The notes under the pieces were generated by a model that worked only from the letters and a program-made list of their open reading frames with translations, was not told the DNA's origin and did not search any database. A stretch of DNA of 64,000 bases. Source: JAWKUK01 sp041398605 (GTDB lineage: Bacteria; Planctomycetota; UBA1135; GCA-002686595). How positions within the stretch are numbered: the stretch's first letter is position 1; each line of letters starts with the position of its first letter. The position numbers and the translations under genes were made by a program. Where the stretch lies: contig JAWKUK010000013.1 in the NCBI GenBank assembly GCA_041398605.1, positions 124,001-188,000 of the forward strand, in the 5' to 3' direction. Shown in pieces: positions 54,084 to 63,565 of this stretch.

Positions 54084-54523
54084 GGCGAGTTCTTCGGGGG
54101 TTGGGTGCCCGCCAAAAAGAGGCGGGCCGACGAAACCTACCTCGCCTAGGCACCTCGGGCGACCTGCCGCAGCAGGCGCGCCCACGGCGTCGCGGGGCGG
54201 GACTTGCCCAGCGGAGTCGCATGGCGGCGGGCGCCCGCGCGCCCCTAGGTTGTCTCCTTCGGAGCGCCGAGGGGCGGCAGACTGCCGCGCGAACGCCCGC
54301 AGGTCAATCGAGATCGCCGGTACCGCCGCGCGGACACCATGCAAAGCGAGACACTCGCCCTCCCGATCCGCCCCCGTTGGCCCCCCTTTGGGCCCAAGCG
54401 CGCCCGCGCCGAGCACAGCTCGGGGCACGCGAACGGCCCTGCATCCGCGGCCGCGTCAGGCAAAACGCCGCAGCCCGCGGGCCTCACTCCGAGCGCCGCC
54501 CGTGATGGGAGACCGGTGCCGCG
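54084..54523. other. 440-base intergenic region
   Basis: No gene is supported. A seven-base stem (54107-54113 with 54121-54127) with an A-rich loop lies 24 bases before the isomerase GTG on minus, either a leader hairpin or a late terminator for purB. The rest shows open frames only of the low-complexity kind expected by chance at this GC content. Confidence 0.5.
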
Positions 54524-55954
54524 TCAGACGCGCACGTCTCCCGCGAGCGCAACCGCGGCGGGGTGGCGAGCGAGGAGCCCGTCGACCTCCTCCATGAGGA
54601 ACTCCTCGACCTGCTCGGGGGCGCGGCCGACGTAGCGGCGGCCGTCCAGGAGCTCGTCGAGGCGCGCCGCGACCACGGCAAACGCGGGGTCCGCGGCGAG
54701 GCGCGCGCGCAGGTCATTCGGGCGGCCCTCCTTCATCTCGCGCGCCGCCGCGTGGCTGTGGACGCGGATCTGCTCGTGCAGGTCCTGGCGGTCGCCGCCG
54801 GCGCGCACGGCCTCCATCATCAGGTGCTCCGACGCGAGGAACGGCAGCTCCTCGTCGAGGTTGACCTTGATGATGGCGGGGTTCACGACCAGCCCGCCCG
54901 TGACGTCGATGTAGAGGTTGAGCACGGAGTCGGTCGCGAGGAAGGCCTCGGCGAGCACGAGGCGACGGTTCGCCGAGTCGTCGAGCGTGCGCTCGAGCCA
55001 CTGGTTGGCGGCGGTATGCGCCGTGTTGCCCAGGAGCTCGATGACAAAGCGCCCGAGCGCGCACATGCGCTCGGAGCGCATCGGGTTGCGCTTCCACGGC
55101 ATCGCGGACGAGCCGATTTGCTTGGCACCGAACGGCTCCTCGACCTCGCGCCGGTGCGCCAGGAGGCGCAGGTCCGTCGCGAACTTGTGCGCCGACTGCG
55201 CGATCGAGGACAGCACCTGGAGCACCCTGAAGTCGAGCTTGCGCGGGTAGGTCTGCCCGGTGACGCCAAAGGCGCGCTCGAAGCCCATCTTCGCGGTGAC
55301 ACGTCGGTCGAGCTCGCGCACCTTCGCGTGGTCGCCGTCGAAGAGCTCCAGGAACGACGCCTGTGTCCCCGTCGTGCCTTTCACGCCGCGGAAGCGCACC
55401 GCGGCGAGCGCGTGCTCGAGGTCGTCGAGGTCGTGCACCAGGTCCTGGATCCACAGCGTCGCGCGCTTGCCTACGGTCGTCGCCTGCGCCGGCTGGAAGT
55501 GCGTGAAGCCCAACGTCGGCAGCGCCTTCCACTCCCGCGCGAAGCGACTGAGCCGCGCGATCACGGCGATGACCTGGTCACGCAAGAGGGTGAGGCCTTC
55601 GCGCAGGATGATCAGGTCCGTGTTGTCGCCGACGTAGCACGAGGTCGCGCCGAGGTGCACGATCGGGCGCGCCGTCGGGCACACATCGCCCCACGCATGC
55701 ACATGCGCCATGACGTCGTGTCGCAGCTCACGCTCGTAGCGCTCCGCGGCCGCGAGGTCCAGGTCGTCGACGTGAGCGCGCAGCTCGTCGAGCTGCGCGT
55801 CGGTGATCGGCAGCCCGAGCTCCTGTTCGGCCTCGGCGAGCGCGATCCAGAGCCGGCGCCAGGTCGTGAACTTCTTGCGGTCGGAGAAGAGCTCGCGCAT
55901 CGCCACGGAGGCGTAGCGCGAGCCGAGCGGAGAGCGGTACTGGGCGTCGGACAT
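54524..55954 (-). CDS. purB: adenylosuccinate lyase
   Basis: 476-residue fumarase/aspartase-superfamily lyase for two steps of purine synthesis (SAICAR and adenylosuccinate cleavage). Conserved regions: HLGATSCYVGDNTD, TLGFTHFQPAQATTVGKRA, GVKGTTGTQASFLELFDGD, and the signature SSAMPWKRNPMRSERMC. ATG at 55954 starts MSDAQYRSPLGSRYAS, as in eukaryote-like PurB forms of this length. It diverges from rnhA. It forms a second purine locus with purE-purK at 16175. Confidence 0.95.
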   Translation of the reverse strand: MSDAQYRSPLGSRYASVAMRELFSDRKKFTTWRRLWIALAEAEQELGLPITDAQLDELRAHVDDLDLAAAERYERELRHDVMAHVHAWGDVCPTARPIVHLGATSCYVGDNTDLIILREGLTLLRDQVIAVIARLSRFAREWKALPTLGFTHFQPAQATTVGKRATLWIQDLVHDLDDLEHALAAVRFRGVKGTTGTQASFLELFDGDHAKVRELDRRVTAKMGFERAFGVTGQTYPRKLDFRVLQVLSSIAQSAHKFATDLRLLAHRREVEEPFGAKQIGSSAMPWKRNPMRSERMCALGRFVIELLGNTAHTAANQWLERTLDDSANRRLVLAEAFLATDSVLNLYIDVTGGLVVNPAIIKVNLDEELPFLASEHLMMEAVRAGGDRQDLHEQIRVHSHAAAREMKEGRPNDLRARLAADPAFAVVAARLDELLDGRRYVGRAPEQVEEFLMEEVDGLLARHPAAVALAGDVRV

Positions 55955-56050
55955 CTCGGCGTCTCGTGTGCGCGGCGGCGAAGAATTGGAGGGCGAAGAG
56001 TGTACGACGCGCGCGTGACCTCTGCGCGTCGCGGCGCGTATGCTCGCGCC

Positions 56051-56752
56051 ATGCCCTCGTTCAGCTGCCACGTCTGCGGGTCCACGTTCCAGGTGCCTGA
56101 GAAGGTGCTCGCAAAGTACCCCGGCTGGAAGCCAAAGGCCTGTCGGGTGCACCGCGACGCCAAAGGGAAGGGCGGCGGCGCGGGCGCGTCGGCCCAGGGG
56201 GCCCCTGGGGCCCAGCCCGGCCTGATCCGCGCGCGGGCTGCCCGGCCTCGCCCCGCGGCGCCGGCGGCGGCTGTGGCGAGCGGCACACGCGCCGCGACCA
56301 TGCACGGCCACTCGCCGGAGTCCGGCGTCTTCACGGACGGCAGCGCGAGCCCCAACCCGGGGCCGGGCGGCTGGGGGCTCGTGTGGGTGAAGGACGGCCA
56401 GGTCCTCGCCGAACAGAAGGGCCATGACCCCGCGACGACCAACAACCGGATGGAGCTCACGGCGCTGATCGCGGCCTACGAGCTCTTGCCGGAGGACGCG
56501 GCGGTCACCGTCTACTCGGACAGCCGCTTGTGCGTCGACACGATCACGAAGTGGGCGCCGAACTGGGAGAAGAAGGGCTGGCGGAAGCCGAACGGCGAGA
56601 TCAAGAACCTCGAGCTCGTGCAGCGCCTCTTCGCCCTCGCCCGCGCCCACCCGAACGTCCGCCTCGAGTGGATCGCGGCGCACGTCGGCCACCGCTGGAA
56701 CGAGCACGCGGACGGCCTCGCGACCGCGTGGATGAAGGACCGTCGCCGCTGA
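56051..56752 (+). CDS. rnhA: ribonuclease HI with N-terminal Cys/His motif
   Basis: 233 residues. The C-terminal about 145 residues are RNase HI, degrading the RNA of RNA-DNA hybrids: Asp96 (FTDGSASPNPG), Glu135 (NNRMELTALI), Asp157 (VYSDSRL) and Asp221 (NEHADGLA), with HVGH for the catalytic His. The N-terminal 35 residues contain Cys6-x2-Cys9 and Cys31-x2-His34, a likely zinc-binding module, joined by an Ala/Pro/Arg-rich linker. Standard bacterial RNase HI lacks this. The ATG at 56051 includes the motif; a shorter start at an internal ATG would give the plain enzyme. Confidence 0.9.
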   Translation: MPSFSCHVCGSTFQVPEKVLAKYPGWKPKACRVHRDAKGKGGGAGASAQGAPGAQPGLIRARAARPRPAAPAAAVASGTRAATMHGHSPESGVFTDGSASPNPGPGGWGLVWVKDGQVLAEQKGHDPATTNNRMELTALIAAYELLPEDAAVTVYSDSRLCVDTITKWAPNWEKKGWRKPNGEIKNLELVQRLFALARAHPNVRLEWIAAHVGHRWNEHADGLATAWMKDRRR

Positions 56753-56795
56753 CCGATGCGCGCTCGCGCGTGCTCGACGTCGCCGTCCGCCTGCG

Positions 56796-58490
56796 TCACT
56801 GCACGTAGTAGAGCAGCAGATACGACACGAGCAGGACCGCGACGCCGAGCATCATGGCGCCCGTCGGCCAGGTCTTCGACAGCACCCCGTACGGGCCGCG
56901 GTGGCGACGCAGCTGGCGATCGACTTTGGCCACCCACGCCTGCGCATTGCGCGACCCTTGGTCGAGCAGGCGGCGGCCACCACTAGACAGTTGGCCCCAA
57001 GCGCGCGAGCCGAGCCGGCGCACGAACCAGTCACTGTCGAGGTTCGTAGAGTGCAGCTCTGGCGGGTAGAGCCCGCTGCGCTGGAGCCAAGTGAAGGCCA
57101 GCGCGCTAAAGAGGAGCAGCTGGACCTGCGTGACCACGTGCGCCACGTCGTACGGGTTGTAGTCCGTTTCGAACGGCAGCAGCCCGTAGAGCAGCTGCGG
57201 GAAGCACCCGATCAAGACGCAGAGGATGGCGGACGTCGCCATCGCCAAGAGCTGGCTCGTCGGCGGGTCCTCGGCCTTGATCTTTGCATCGTGGCCGTAG
57301 AACGCAAAGAACGGGATCTTGATGCCCGCGTGGTGGAACACGCCCGCGGCGGCAAAGAGCAGGATGAACCAGACCCAGTAGAGGTGGTTCTCGGCCGCCG
57401 CCGACATGATCATCGACTTCGAAACGAACCCGCTAAACAAAGGGAACGCCGAGATCGAGGCGGCCCCCACCATGCAGAACTTCGCGGTCCAGGGCATCGA
57501 CTTGGCGAGCCCGCCCAAGTCGGAGGCGTGGATCCGCCCCGTCTGCTGCAAGACCACGCCCATCGTCATGAAGAGCAGGCCCTTGAAGATCACGTCGTTG
57601 AACGCGTGCGCGACGGCCCCGTTGATCCCGAGCGGCGTGCCGATGCCGATCCCGACCAACATGAAGCCGATCTGGTTGATCATGCTGTAGCCGAGCACAC
57701 GCCGCATGTCGTTCTCGATCACCGCGTAGAAGATCGGGAACGCCGCCATGACGGCGCCGATCACGATGAGCTCTTGGGTGCCCGGGAACATGCGGGCCAT
57801 GCCGTAGACGGCGGCCTTGGTCGTGAACGAGCTGAGCCAGACGGCGCCGGTCGGCGTCGCTTCGGGGTAGCCGTCGATCAGCCAGTTGTGCAGGAACGGA
57901 AAGCAGGCCTTCGTCCCTATACCGAGGAAGATCAGCCAGCCGCCAGGCGCGTCGAGGCCGATCTCGGTGATCGCGATCGACTTGGTCCCCGCATAGTAGG
58001 CGCCGATCCCCGCCAGCAGGATGAGGCCCGAGATGACCTGCCACAGGAGATAGCGCATCCCCGCCTTCCAGGAGCGCGCAGACTGCTGCCCCCAGATCAG
58101 ATAGACGGACGACACGGCCATGACCTCCCAGAAGAGGAACAGCGTGATCATGTCCCCCGCGCCGACCGCGCCGATCGCGGCGCCAGCGTAGAGGAGGCAA
58201 GCGACGTCCTGACCGGGCCGGTCGATGTGGAGCGAGAACAGCCCCCCGATGAAGGCCGCGATATGGAAGAGGACCCCGAACAGGAACGTCAGCCGGTCCG
58301 CCTTGTAGAGGACGAGCTCGAAGTCGAGCAACGGCGCGGTGATCACCGCATCCGCAGACATGTTCCAAAGGTGCAGGAGGCCCACGAGCGGGACCGCCAG
58401 CATGATCGTGGGCCGGGTCTCACGGCGGGCGACCGCCATGAACAGCGCGCCCAGCATGAAGATGAAGAACGGCGGGATGCTGCTGACCAT
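56796..58490 (-). CDS. Mrp-type antiporter subunit D-like protein (third copy)
   Basis: 564 residues, about 14 membrane segments, of the proton-translocating NuoL/M/N-MrpD superfamily. The trans-membrane Glu (LFLFWEVMAVSSVYLIW), Lys (LGIGTKACFPFLHNWL) and FKGLLFMTMGVVLQQTGRI match the family. The last 80 residues are soluble and basic. It is the last gene of the operon. Its ATG overlaps the stop of the 125-residue gene (TGATG). It probably pumps protons as part of a cation/proton antiporter complex. Confidence 0.9.
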   Translation of the reverse strand: MVSSIPPFFIFMLGALFMAVARRETRPTIMLAVPLVGLLHLWNMSADAVITAPLLDFELVLYKADRLTFLFGVLFHIAAFIGGLFSLHIDRPGQDVACLLYAGAAIGAVGAGDMITLFLFWEVMAVSSVYLIWGQQSARSWKAGMRYLLWQVISGLILLAGIGAYYAGTKSIAITEIGLDAPGGWLIFLGIGTKACFPFLHNWLIDGYPEATPTGAVWLSSFTTKAAVYGMARMFPGTQELIVIGAVMAAFPIFYAVIENDMRRVLGYSMINQIGFMLVGIGIGTPLGINGAVAHAFNDVIFKGLLFMTMGVVLQQTGRIHASDLGGLAKSMPWTAKFCMVGAASISAFPLFSGFVSKSMIMSAAAENHLYWVWFILLFAAAGVFHHAGIKIPFFAFYGHDAKIKAEDPPTSQLLAMATSAILCVLIGCFPQLLYGLLPFETDYNPYDVAHVVTQVQLLLFSALAFTWLQRSGLYPPELHSTNLDSDWFVRRLGSRAWGQLSSGGRRLLDQGSRNAQAWVAKVDRQLRRHRGPYGVLSKTWPTGAMMLGVAVLLVSYLLLYYVQ

Positions 58491-58867
58491 CAGTGCTCCT
58501 CTCCGGAGGGCTCCACTGGCGCCGGCGACACGCGCGCGGCACGTTCGTAGTAGTCCTCGTCACGCATGACGACTTTGCGCATCTCCTTGGCGACGAGGAC
58601 CAGCAGGACGCAGCCAGCGAAGCCATACACGGCGTAGAAGCCAGGGATGCCCTCTCCGGGGGGATGTTCGCCCGCTCCGTGCCCGCCCCGATCGATGACA
58701 AAATCGAGCGCGAAGAACAGCAAACAGAGCGCGCCGAAGACCCGCAGCAGCCTGGCCACGGCCGGTGACAGTGGCCCCGTGAAGTCGTGCACGTCGTGCT
58801 CGACTCGAGGCGCCTCCTCGGCGCCGTCGGCGTCCGCGGCAGCGTCAATTCGATCGGGTCCGCTCAT
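58490..58867 (-). CDS. small membrane protein between antiporter subunits
   Basis: 125 residues. Two hydrophobic segments (about residues 37-55, AVARLLRVFGALCLLFFALD, and about 75-95, FYAVYGFAGCVLLVLVA) and a charged C-terminus with KVVMRDEDYYERAARVSPAP. I do not recognise the family. It overlaps the gene upstream (ATGA) and downstream (TGATG), so it is an integral part of the antiporter operon. It may be an accessory subunit not found in standard Mrp operons. Confidence 0.8.
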   Translation of the reverse strand: MSGPDRIDAAADADGAEEAPRVEHDVHDFTGPLSPAVARLLRVFGALCLLFFALDFVIDRGGHGAGEHPPGEGIPGFYAVYGFAGCVLLVLVAKEMRKVVMRDEDYYERAARVSPAPVEPSGEEH

Positions 58868-60345
58868 GGCATCGCGACCTTGTGGATGAGCCCGTGCACC
58901 ATGCCCGGGTAGAGGAACAAGAGGACGGTCAACGAGGCGGTGATCACCATCGCGACGCGACACGCGAGCGGCGCCGGGCCGTGCTCCGCGTGGCTCCCCG
59001 CCCCGGCCGGCTCGGGCAGTACGAAGGCCCGAAAGGGCACGGAGAGGAGGTAGACGACGTTCAGGAGCGAGCTCAAGAGCAGCGCCGCGAGCAAGGGCCA
59101 ATGCCCCGAGGTCGCCATGCCGTCGACGAGCAGGAGCTTGCTCCACATCCCCCCGGTCGGCGGCAACCCGACGATGCAGAGCGCTCCGACGAGGAAACAC
59201 GCCATCGTCACCGGCATGCGCCGGCCGATGCCATCGAGCTGCGAGACGCGCGACTTGTGGGCCGTCACGAGGAACGCGCCGGCTGCAAAGAAGAGCGTGA
59301 TCTTCCCGAAGGCGTGCGCCGCGATGTGTAAGCCGGCGCCCTCGACCGCACGCGGCGTCGCGACCATGGCACCGAGGATGATGTAGGAGAGCTGCCCGAT
59401 GGTCGAGTACGCGAGGCGCTCCTTCAAGTTATCCTTACCGAGCGCGATGATCGACGCGGCGACGACGGTGAACGCGGCCAGGTACGCGAGCACCATGTGC
59501 ATGTCGAGCTCCCGCATGAGGTCGAGCCCGAAGACGTAGACCGACACCTTGAGGATCGTGAAGACGCCTGCCTTCACGACCGCGACGGCGTGCAGCAGCG
59601 CGCTGACAGGCGTCGGCGCCACCATCGCGTTCGGCAACCAACGGTGCAGCGGCATGATCGCCGCCTTGCCCGTGCCGAACACGAAGAGCGCCAGCAGGAC
59701 GCCGAGCCCGGCCCTTGTCGCGCGCCCCTCCTCGAGCACGGGCCGCAGGATGCCCCCAGTCGTAAACTCCGTCGTCCCGGCGAGCACATAGGTCGCGAGG
59801 CACGCCAGGAGCAGGAACGCGATGGAGCTCCCCATCAGGATCCCGAGATAGACGCGCCCGGCGGCCCAAGCCTTCTTGTTGTTGGCGTGAGTGACGAGCG
59901 GCCAGGTCGCGAGCGTCAGCGCCTCGTAACAAACAAAGAGGGTCGCGAGGTTCGCGCTGAACGCCAGCCCCATGACCGCCGCGATCGACAGCGCGAAGCA
60001 CATGTAGAAGCGCGTCTGGTTGCGCTCGTGATGGCTGCGCATGTAGCCGATCGCATACAGCGTCGTGACCGGCCAGAGGAGGCTCGCGATGAGCGCAAAG
60101 GCCATCCCGAGCGGCTCGATCGTGAACGCGATGCGCAGCCCGGGGACAGGCTCCGCGACCTCGAGCGTCGGGACCTGCCCGGCCTGGAACGACCCGTACA
60201 GGGCCAGCACGATCGCGAACAACGCGATGCCCGAGAAGAACGAGGCGCCTTCCCGGACGTCCTGGTCCCATCGCAGGAGCAGGACGAGCGCGGCGCCGAC
60301 AGCCGGCGCGATCATCGTGAGCGCAAGGAGGAACTCAGGGCTCAT
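58864..60345 (-). CDS. Mrp-type antiporter subunit D-like protein (second copy)
   Basis: 493 residues, about 14 membrane segments. Family features: LFVCYEALTLATWPLVT (Glu), FGTGKAAIMPLHRWLPNAM (Lys), HAFGKITLFFAAGAFL, and GLPPTGGMWSKLLLVDG. It is less like MrpD than the copy at 60342 and more like NuoL/M or the MrpA N-domain. ATGA overlaps on both sides. With three D-like subunits the complex probably has three proton channels. Confidence 0.9.
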   Translation of the reverse strand: MSPEFLLALTMIAPAVGAALVLLLRWDQDVREGASFFSGIALFAIVLALYGSFQAGQVPTLEVAEPVPGLRIAFTIEPLGMAFALIASLLWPVTTLYAIGYMRSHHERNQTRFYMCFALSIAAVMGLAFSANLATLFVCYEALTLATWPLVTHANNKKAWAAGRVYLGILMGSSIAFLLLACLATYVLAGTTEFTTGGILRPVLEEGRATRAGLGVLLALFVFGTGKAAIMPLHRWLPNAMVAPTPVSALLHAVAVVKAGVFTILKVSVYVFGLDLMRELDMHMVLAYLAAFTVVAASIIALGKDNLKERLAYSTIGQLSYIILGAMVATPRAVEGAGLHIAAHAFGKITLFFAAGAFLVTAHKSRVSQLDGIGRRMPVTMACFLVGALCIVGLPPTGGMWSKLLLVDGMATSGHWPLLAALLLSSLLNVVYLLSVPFRAFVLPEPAGAGSHAEHGPAPLACRVAMVITASLTVLLFLYPGMVHGLIHKVAMP

Positions 60346-61847
60346 TGTTGGGCCCCCATCAGCGTCACAGCGGCGGCGTGCGCGAGGCGTGAGGAGCTCT
60401 CACCGAAGATCCCGAACCAGACGTTCATCAGCGCCAGCACGATCATCGGAATGACCATCCACGACGGCGCCTCTTTGACCTTGGGCGCGCTCTCTGGCCG
60501 CTTGGACAGCAGGACGATGTTGAGGATGCGGCCGACATAGACGACTGCGAGGAGCGAGCTCATCAGCAGCAAGACCGCGGTGAGCCACCGCTCCTGCTCG
60601 AGGATGGCCACGATGAGCGCCCACTTCGACACGAAGCCTGCCGTCAGCGGGACGCCCACGAGGCTGAGCCCGCCCAAGACCAAGGCGGTCGAGGTCCACG
60701 GCATCGCCCGCCCGGCGCCACGCACGTCCTCGACGCGTGCGGAGCCGACGCGATAGACGATGCAACCCATCGCGCAGAACAGCGCGCCCTTCATGAGCGC
60801 GTGGTTGAACAGGTGCAAGAGGCTCGCCGAGAGCCCAGACGCGGACGCGAGCCCGATGCCCAGCACGATATAGCCGACCTGAGCGACGCTCGAGTAAGCC
60901 AGGGCGCGCTTCAGGTTGTCCTGATAGATCGCCATGAGCGACGCGCTGAGGGCGCCGACAAGCGCGAGCGGCACCAGCGTGTCTGCGATCGGCAGCGTGG
61001 CGAACGGGGCCGCGAGCCCGTCGATCGTGTAAAAGACCCGCAGCATCACGAGCACCGCGACCTTGGTCGCCGTCGCGCTCAGGAACGCGCTGACCGAGGA
61101 GGGCGCGTACGTGTAGACGTTGGGCAACCAGAGGTGCAGAGGCCAGATCGCGACCTTCAGGCTGAGGCCGACGGTCAAGAACGCAAACGCAGCACGCGCC
61201 GTTGTCGTCTGCGAAGTGAGCCCCCCTCCGTTCCAAGCGGGCTCCGTCAGGCGCTGCGCCATGTCTGCCATGTTGAGCGTCCCCGTCAACATGAACAGGA
61301 AGCCGATCCCGAGCAGGTAGAACGTCGCGCCGACCGTGCCGACCAAGAGGTACCGAAACGCCGCGGTGTACGCGCGTCGGTCGCGCCCCATGCTGACCAA
61401 GACGTAGGTCGAGAGGCTGCTGATCTCCAGAAAGACGAACAGGTTGAACGCGTCCGCGGTCACGGTCATGCCCAACAAGCCGCTGAAGCACAGCATCAGG
61501 CACGCGTAGAACCAATGGTGCTTGTGCTCGTCGATCTCTCGCTGGACGCTGCGCCACGAATACGGCACGACAAGCGCGCCGATCCCGGTGATGACCGTCA
61601 TCACGAGCGCGCCCGCAGCATCGAGCTGGAACGCGATCCCGACCGGCGCCTCCCAGCCGCCCATCTCATAGCTGACCGGGCCAGAGGCCAGGACGCGGTT
61701 GAGGAGATAGAGCGCGAGCCCGAAGCTCGCCGACGCCGTAGCGAACGCAGCGGCCCAGGCGCCGACGCCGCGCCCGATCAGGACGCAGAGCGGCGCCGCC
61801 AAGAGCGGCAGCACGACGAGCAGCGCGAGGGCATGATCGTGAATCAC
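60342..61847 (-). CDS. mnhD: Na+/H+ antiporter subunit D
   Basis: 501 residues, the most typical MrpD/MnhD of the three copies. AFNLFVFLEISSLSTYVLVS carries the conserved Glu, GLSLKVAIWPLHLWLPNVY the Lys, and HALMKGALFCAMGCIVYRVG the second Lys. FVSKWALIVAILEQERW is also typical. It overlaps mnhC and the next D-like gene (ATGA at both ends). Expected role: proton translocation coupled to Na+ or K+ extrusion in the inner membrane. Confidence 0.93.
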   Translation of the reverse strand: MIHDHALALLVVLPLLAAPLCVLIGRGVGAWAAAFATASASFGLALYLLNRVLASGPVSYEMGGWEAPVGIAFQLDAAGALVMTVITGIGALVVPYSWRSVQREIDEHKHHWFYACLMLCFSGLLGMTVTADAFNLFVFLEISSLSTYVLVSMGRDRRAYTAAFRYLLVGTVGATFYLLGIGFLFMLTGTLNMADMAQRLTEPAWNGGGLTSQTTTARAAFAFLTVGLSLKVAIWPLHLWLPNVYTYAPSSVSAFLSATATKVAVLVMLRVFYTIDGLAAPFATLPIADTLVPLALVGALSASLMAIYQDNLKRALAYSSVAQVGYIVLGIGLASASGLSASLLHLFNHALMKGALFCAMGCIVYRVGSARVEDVRGAGRAMPWTSTALVLGGLSLVGVPLTAGFVSKWALIVAILEQERWLTAVLLLMSSLLAVVYVGRILNIVLLSKRPESAPKVKEAPSWMVIPMIVLALMNVWFGIFGESSSRLAHAAAVTLMGAQQ

Positions 61848-62197
61848 GTCAACACGTCCTTCTGATCCATCTCGTCTTCTTCGATGGTCCCATAGGTGTC
61901 TTTGATCCGCAGGATCAACGCGAGGCCCAAGGCCGTGCTTGCGACACCGACGACGATGGCCGTGAGGATGAGGACGTGCGGCAGCGGGTTGCTGTAGACC
62001 TCGATGCCCTCCACATGGATGGGCACCGCGCCACCATTGACCTTGCCCGTCGAGATGTAGAAGACAAAGACCGACGTCTGGAACAGGTTCAAGCCGACGA
62101 TCTTCTTCACCAGGTTCCGGGCCGACAGCAGCAGGTAGAACCCGGCCATCATCAAGAAGATGAAGACCCAGTAGTTATAGAGTCCGAGCAGCTCCAT
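61844..62197 (-). CDS. mnhC: Na+/H+ antiporter subunit C (NuoK-like)
   Basis: 117 residues, three membrane segments (IFLMMAGFYLLLSARNLVKK, LNLFQTSVFVFYISTG, HVLILTAIVVGVASTALGLA) as in MrpC/NuoK. ATG at 62197 (MELLGLYNYW) is chosen; upstream codons add a poor N-terminus. It lies four bases after the mnhB stop and overlaps mnhD. Conserved NALPHVLILTAIVVG-like segment SNPLPHVLILTAIVVG is diagnostic. Confidence 0.93.
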   Translation of the reverse strand: MELLGLYNYWVFIFLMMAGFYLLLSARNLVKKIVGLNLFQTSVFVFYISTGKVNGGAVPIHVEGIEVYSNPLPHVLILTAIVVGVASTALGLALILRIKDTYGTIEEDEMDQKDVLT

Positions 62198-62201
62198 GGG
62201 G

Positions 62202-63212
62202 CTAGGCCTCCGGGGCAACAGGGCCACGCCGCAGGTAGCCCGCGAACGTGAAGATGATGGTTGAGACCACCGCTGTCACGGTGACGCCGACGCCGAGCTC
62301 GACGAGCAGGATGCCATAGTGCAGGCCGTGCTTCGGGTCGTGGCTCAGCGTGCGGTAATCGAGGAACGCGCCGCCCTGCATCATGTCGACGAGGCCTACG
62401 CTCCCATAGAGGAGCAGGCCGAGGGCGATGAGCTTCTCGAGCACCTTGGGCGAACAGACGCGCTCAACGGCGTCGACGCCGTAGAGCAACATGTACAGCA
62501 TCAACCCGCTCGCAAACACGACGCCGGCCTGGAACCCGCCGCCCGGCCCGAAGTCACCGTGCGCCTGGATGTAGCAGGCATAGATCAAGATGGCCGGGAT
62601 CAGGAGCTTGCTCGTGACACGCACGATGGGGTGCCGCTCTGTCGCGAGGTCCGGCCCTCGGTCCGCCTCGACGAGGCTCCCATCGCGCCGGCGTCGACGG
62701 CCGATGAGCGCGAGGACGCCGATCCCCGCGGTGAAGACAACGCCCGTCTCGCCGAGCGTATCGAAGCCGCGGTAGCTCGCGAGGAGGGGCGTCACCATAT
62801 TGGGGATCCCCATCTCGTCGGGCGACACCCTGATGAAGCGCTCTGCGATCGGGTGCACCTGAATCGGCGCCAAAGGGTCGCCAAAGCGTGGCATGTCCAA
62901 TGTCGCGTACACGAGGGCGCACCCCGTCACGACGACGACGAACAGCGGCAGCTTCCAGCGCTTGCTGCGCGGCCGCGCGCGGCTGCCCGTCGCCGCCAAC
63001 GTGCTGAGCATCAAGATGGTCGAGACACCGGCGCCAACGGCCGCCTCGGTCATCGCGACGTCCGCCGCGTCCAAGACGACGAAGACAGAGGCCGAGAGCA
63101 GGCTAAAGATGCCGAAGAGCATCGCGATCCCGAAGAGGTTCCGCATGCGGACCGCCGCGACTGCGACCGCGCAAAGGAACAGCAGCAGGACGATATCGAT
63201 GAGGTTGGTCAT
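62202..63212 (-). CDS. mnhB: fused DUF4040-MnhB antiporter subunit
   Basis: 336 residues. Residues 1-75 match the DUF4040/MbhD-like part normally found at the end of MrpA (FGIFSLLSASVFVVLDAADV, EAAVGAGVSTILML). A central segment (YRGFDTLGETGVVFTAGIGV) resembles MbhE. The C-terminal about 150 residues are MnhB-like (SKLLIPAILIYACYIQAHGD, FGPGGGFQAGVVFASGLML). Standard Mrp operons carry the first two parts in mrpA, which is missing here. It overlaps mnhG (ATGA). Confidence 0.9.
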   Translation of the reverse strand: MTNLIDIVLLLFLCAVAVAAVRMRNLFGIAMLFGIFSLLSASVFVVLDAADVAMTEAAVGAGVSTILMLSTLAATGSRARPRSKRWKLPLFVVVVTGCALVYATLDMPRFGDPLAPIQVHPIAERFIRVSPDEMGIPNMVTPLLASYRGFDTLGETGVVFTAGIGVLALIGRRRRRDGSLVEADRGPDLATERHPIVRVTSKLLIPAILIYACYIQAHGDFGPGGGFQAGVVFASGLMLYMLLYGVDAVERVCSPKVLEKLIALGLLLYGSVGLVDMMQGGAFLDYRTLSHDPKHGLHYGILLVELGVGVTVTAVVSTIIFTFAGYLRRGPVAPEA

Positions 63213-63565
63213 CCTGCGTCAGCCTCCTGGCCGACGTTCGGCCGCGCGACGCTCCCGACCATAGGGCCGCTCAAGGGCTCGAGGCCGGACTTGATCGCCG
63301 ACTTGCCGAGGATGTGCGCTGCCACCGCGGTCGTGAGCAAGAGGAACGAGTACGCGATGCCGAGCTTGAGCGTCATGAGCGTCATGCCCGTCTGGAGCGC
63401 GAGGCCGAGGAAGACGCAGAGCGCCCCCAATGAGTCCAACATGCTCGCCGCGTGCATCCGGGTATAGACGTCAGGCAGCCGCACCACGCCGTACCCTGCG
63501 ACGATCGCGATCCCGCCGCCCGCCAGCAAGAGGACCCACGACAAGAGATCCAACAAGATTGACAT
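63209..63565 (-). CDS. mnhG: Na+/H+ antiporter subunit G
   Basis: 118 residues, three membrane segments. Signature GVVRLPDVYTRMHAASMLDS and LGIAYSFLLLTTAVAAHILG match MrpG/MnhG. The C-terminal 25 residues are soluble. It overlaps mnhB by four bases and touches mnhF by one (TGATG). Confidence 0.93.
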   Translation of the reverse strand: MSILLDLLSWVLLLAGGGIAIVAGYGVVRLPDVYTRMHAASMLDSLGALCVFLGLALQTGMTLMTLKLGIAYSFLLLTTAVAAHILGKSAIKSGLEPLSGPMVGSVARPNVGQEADAG

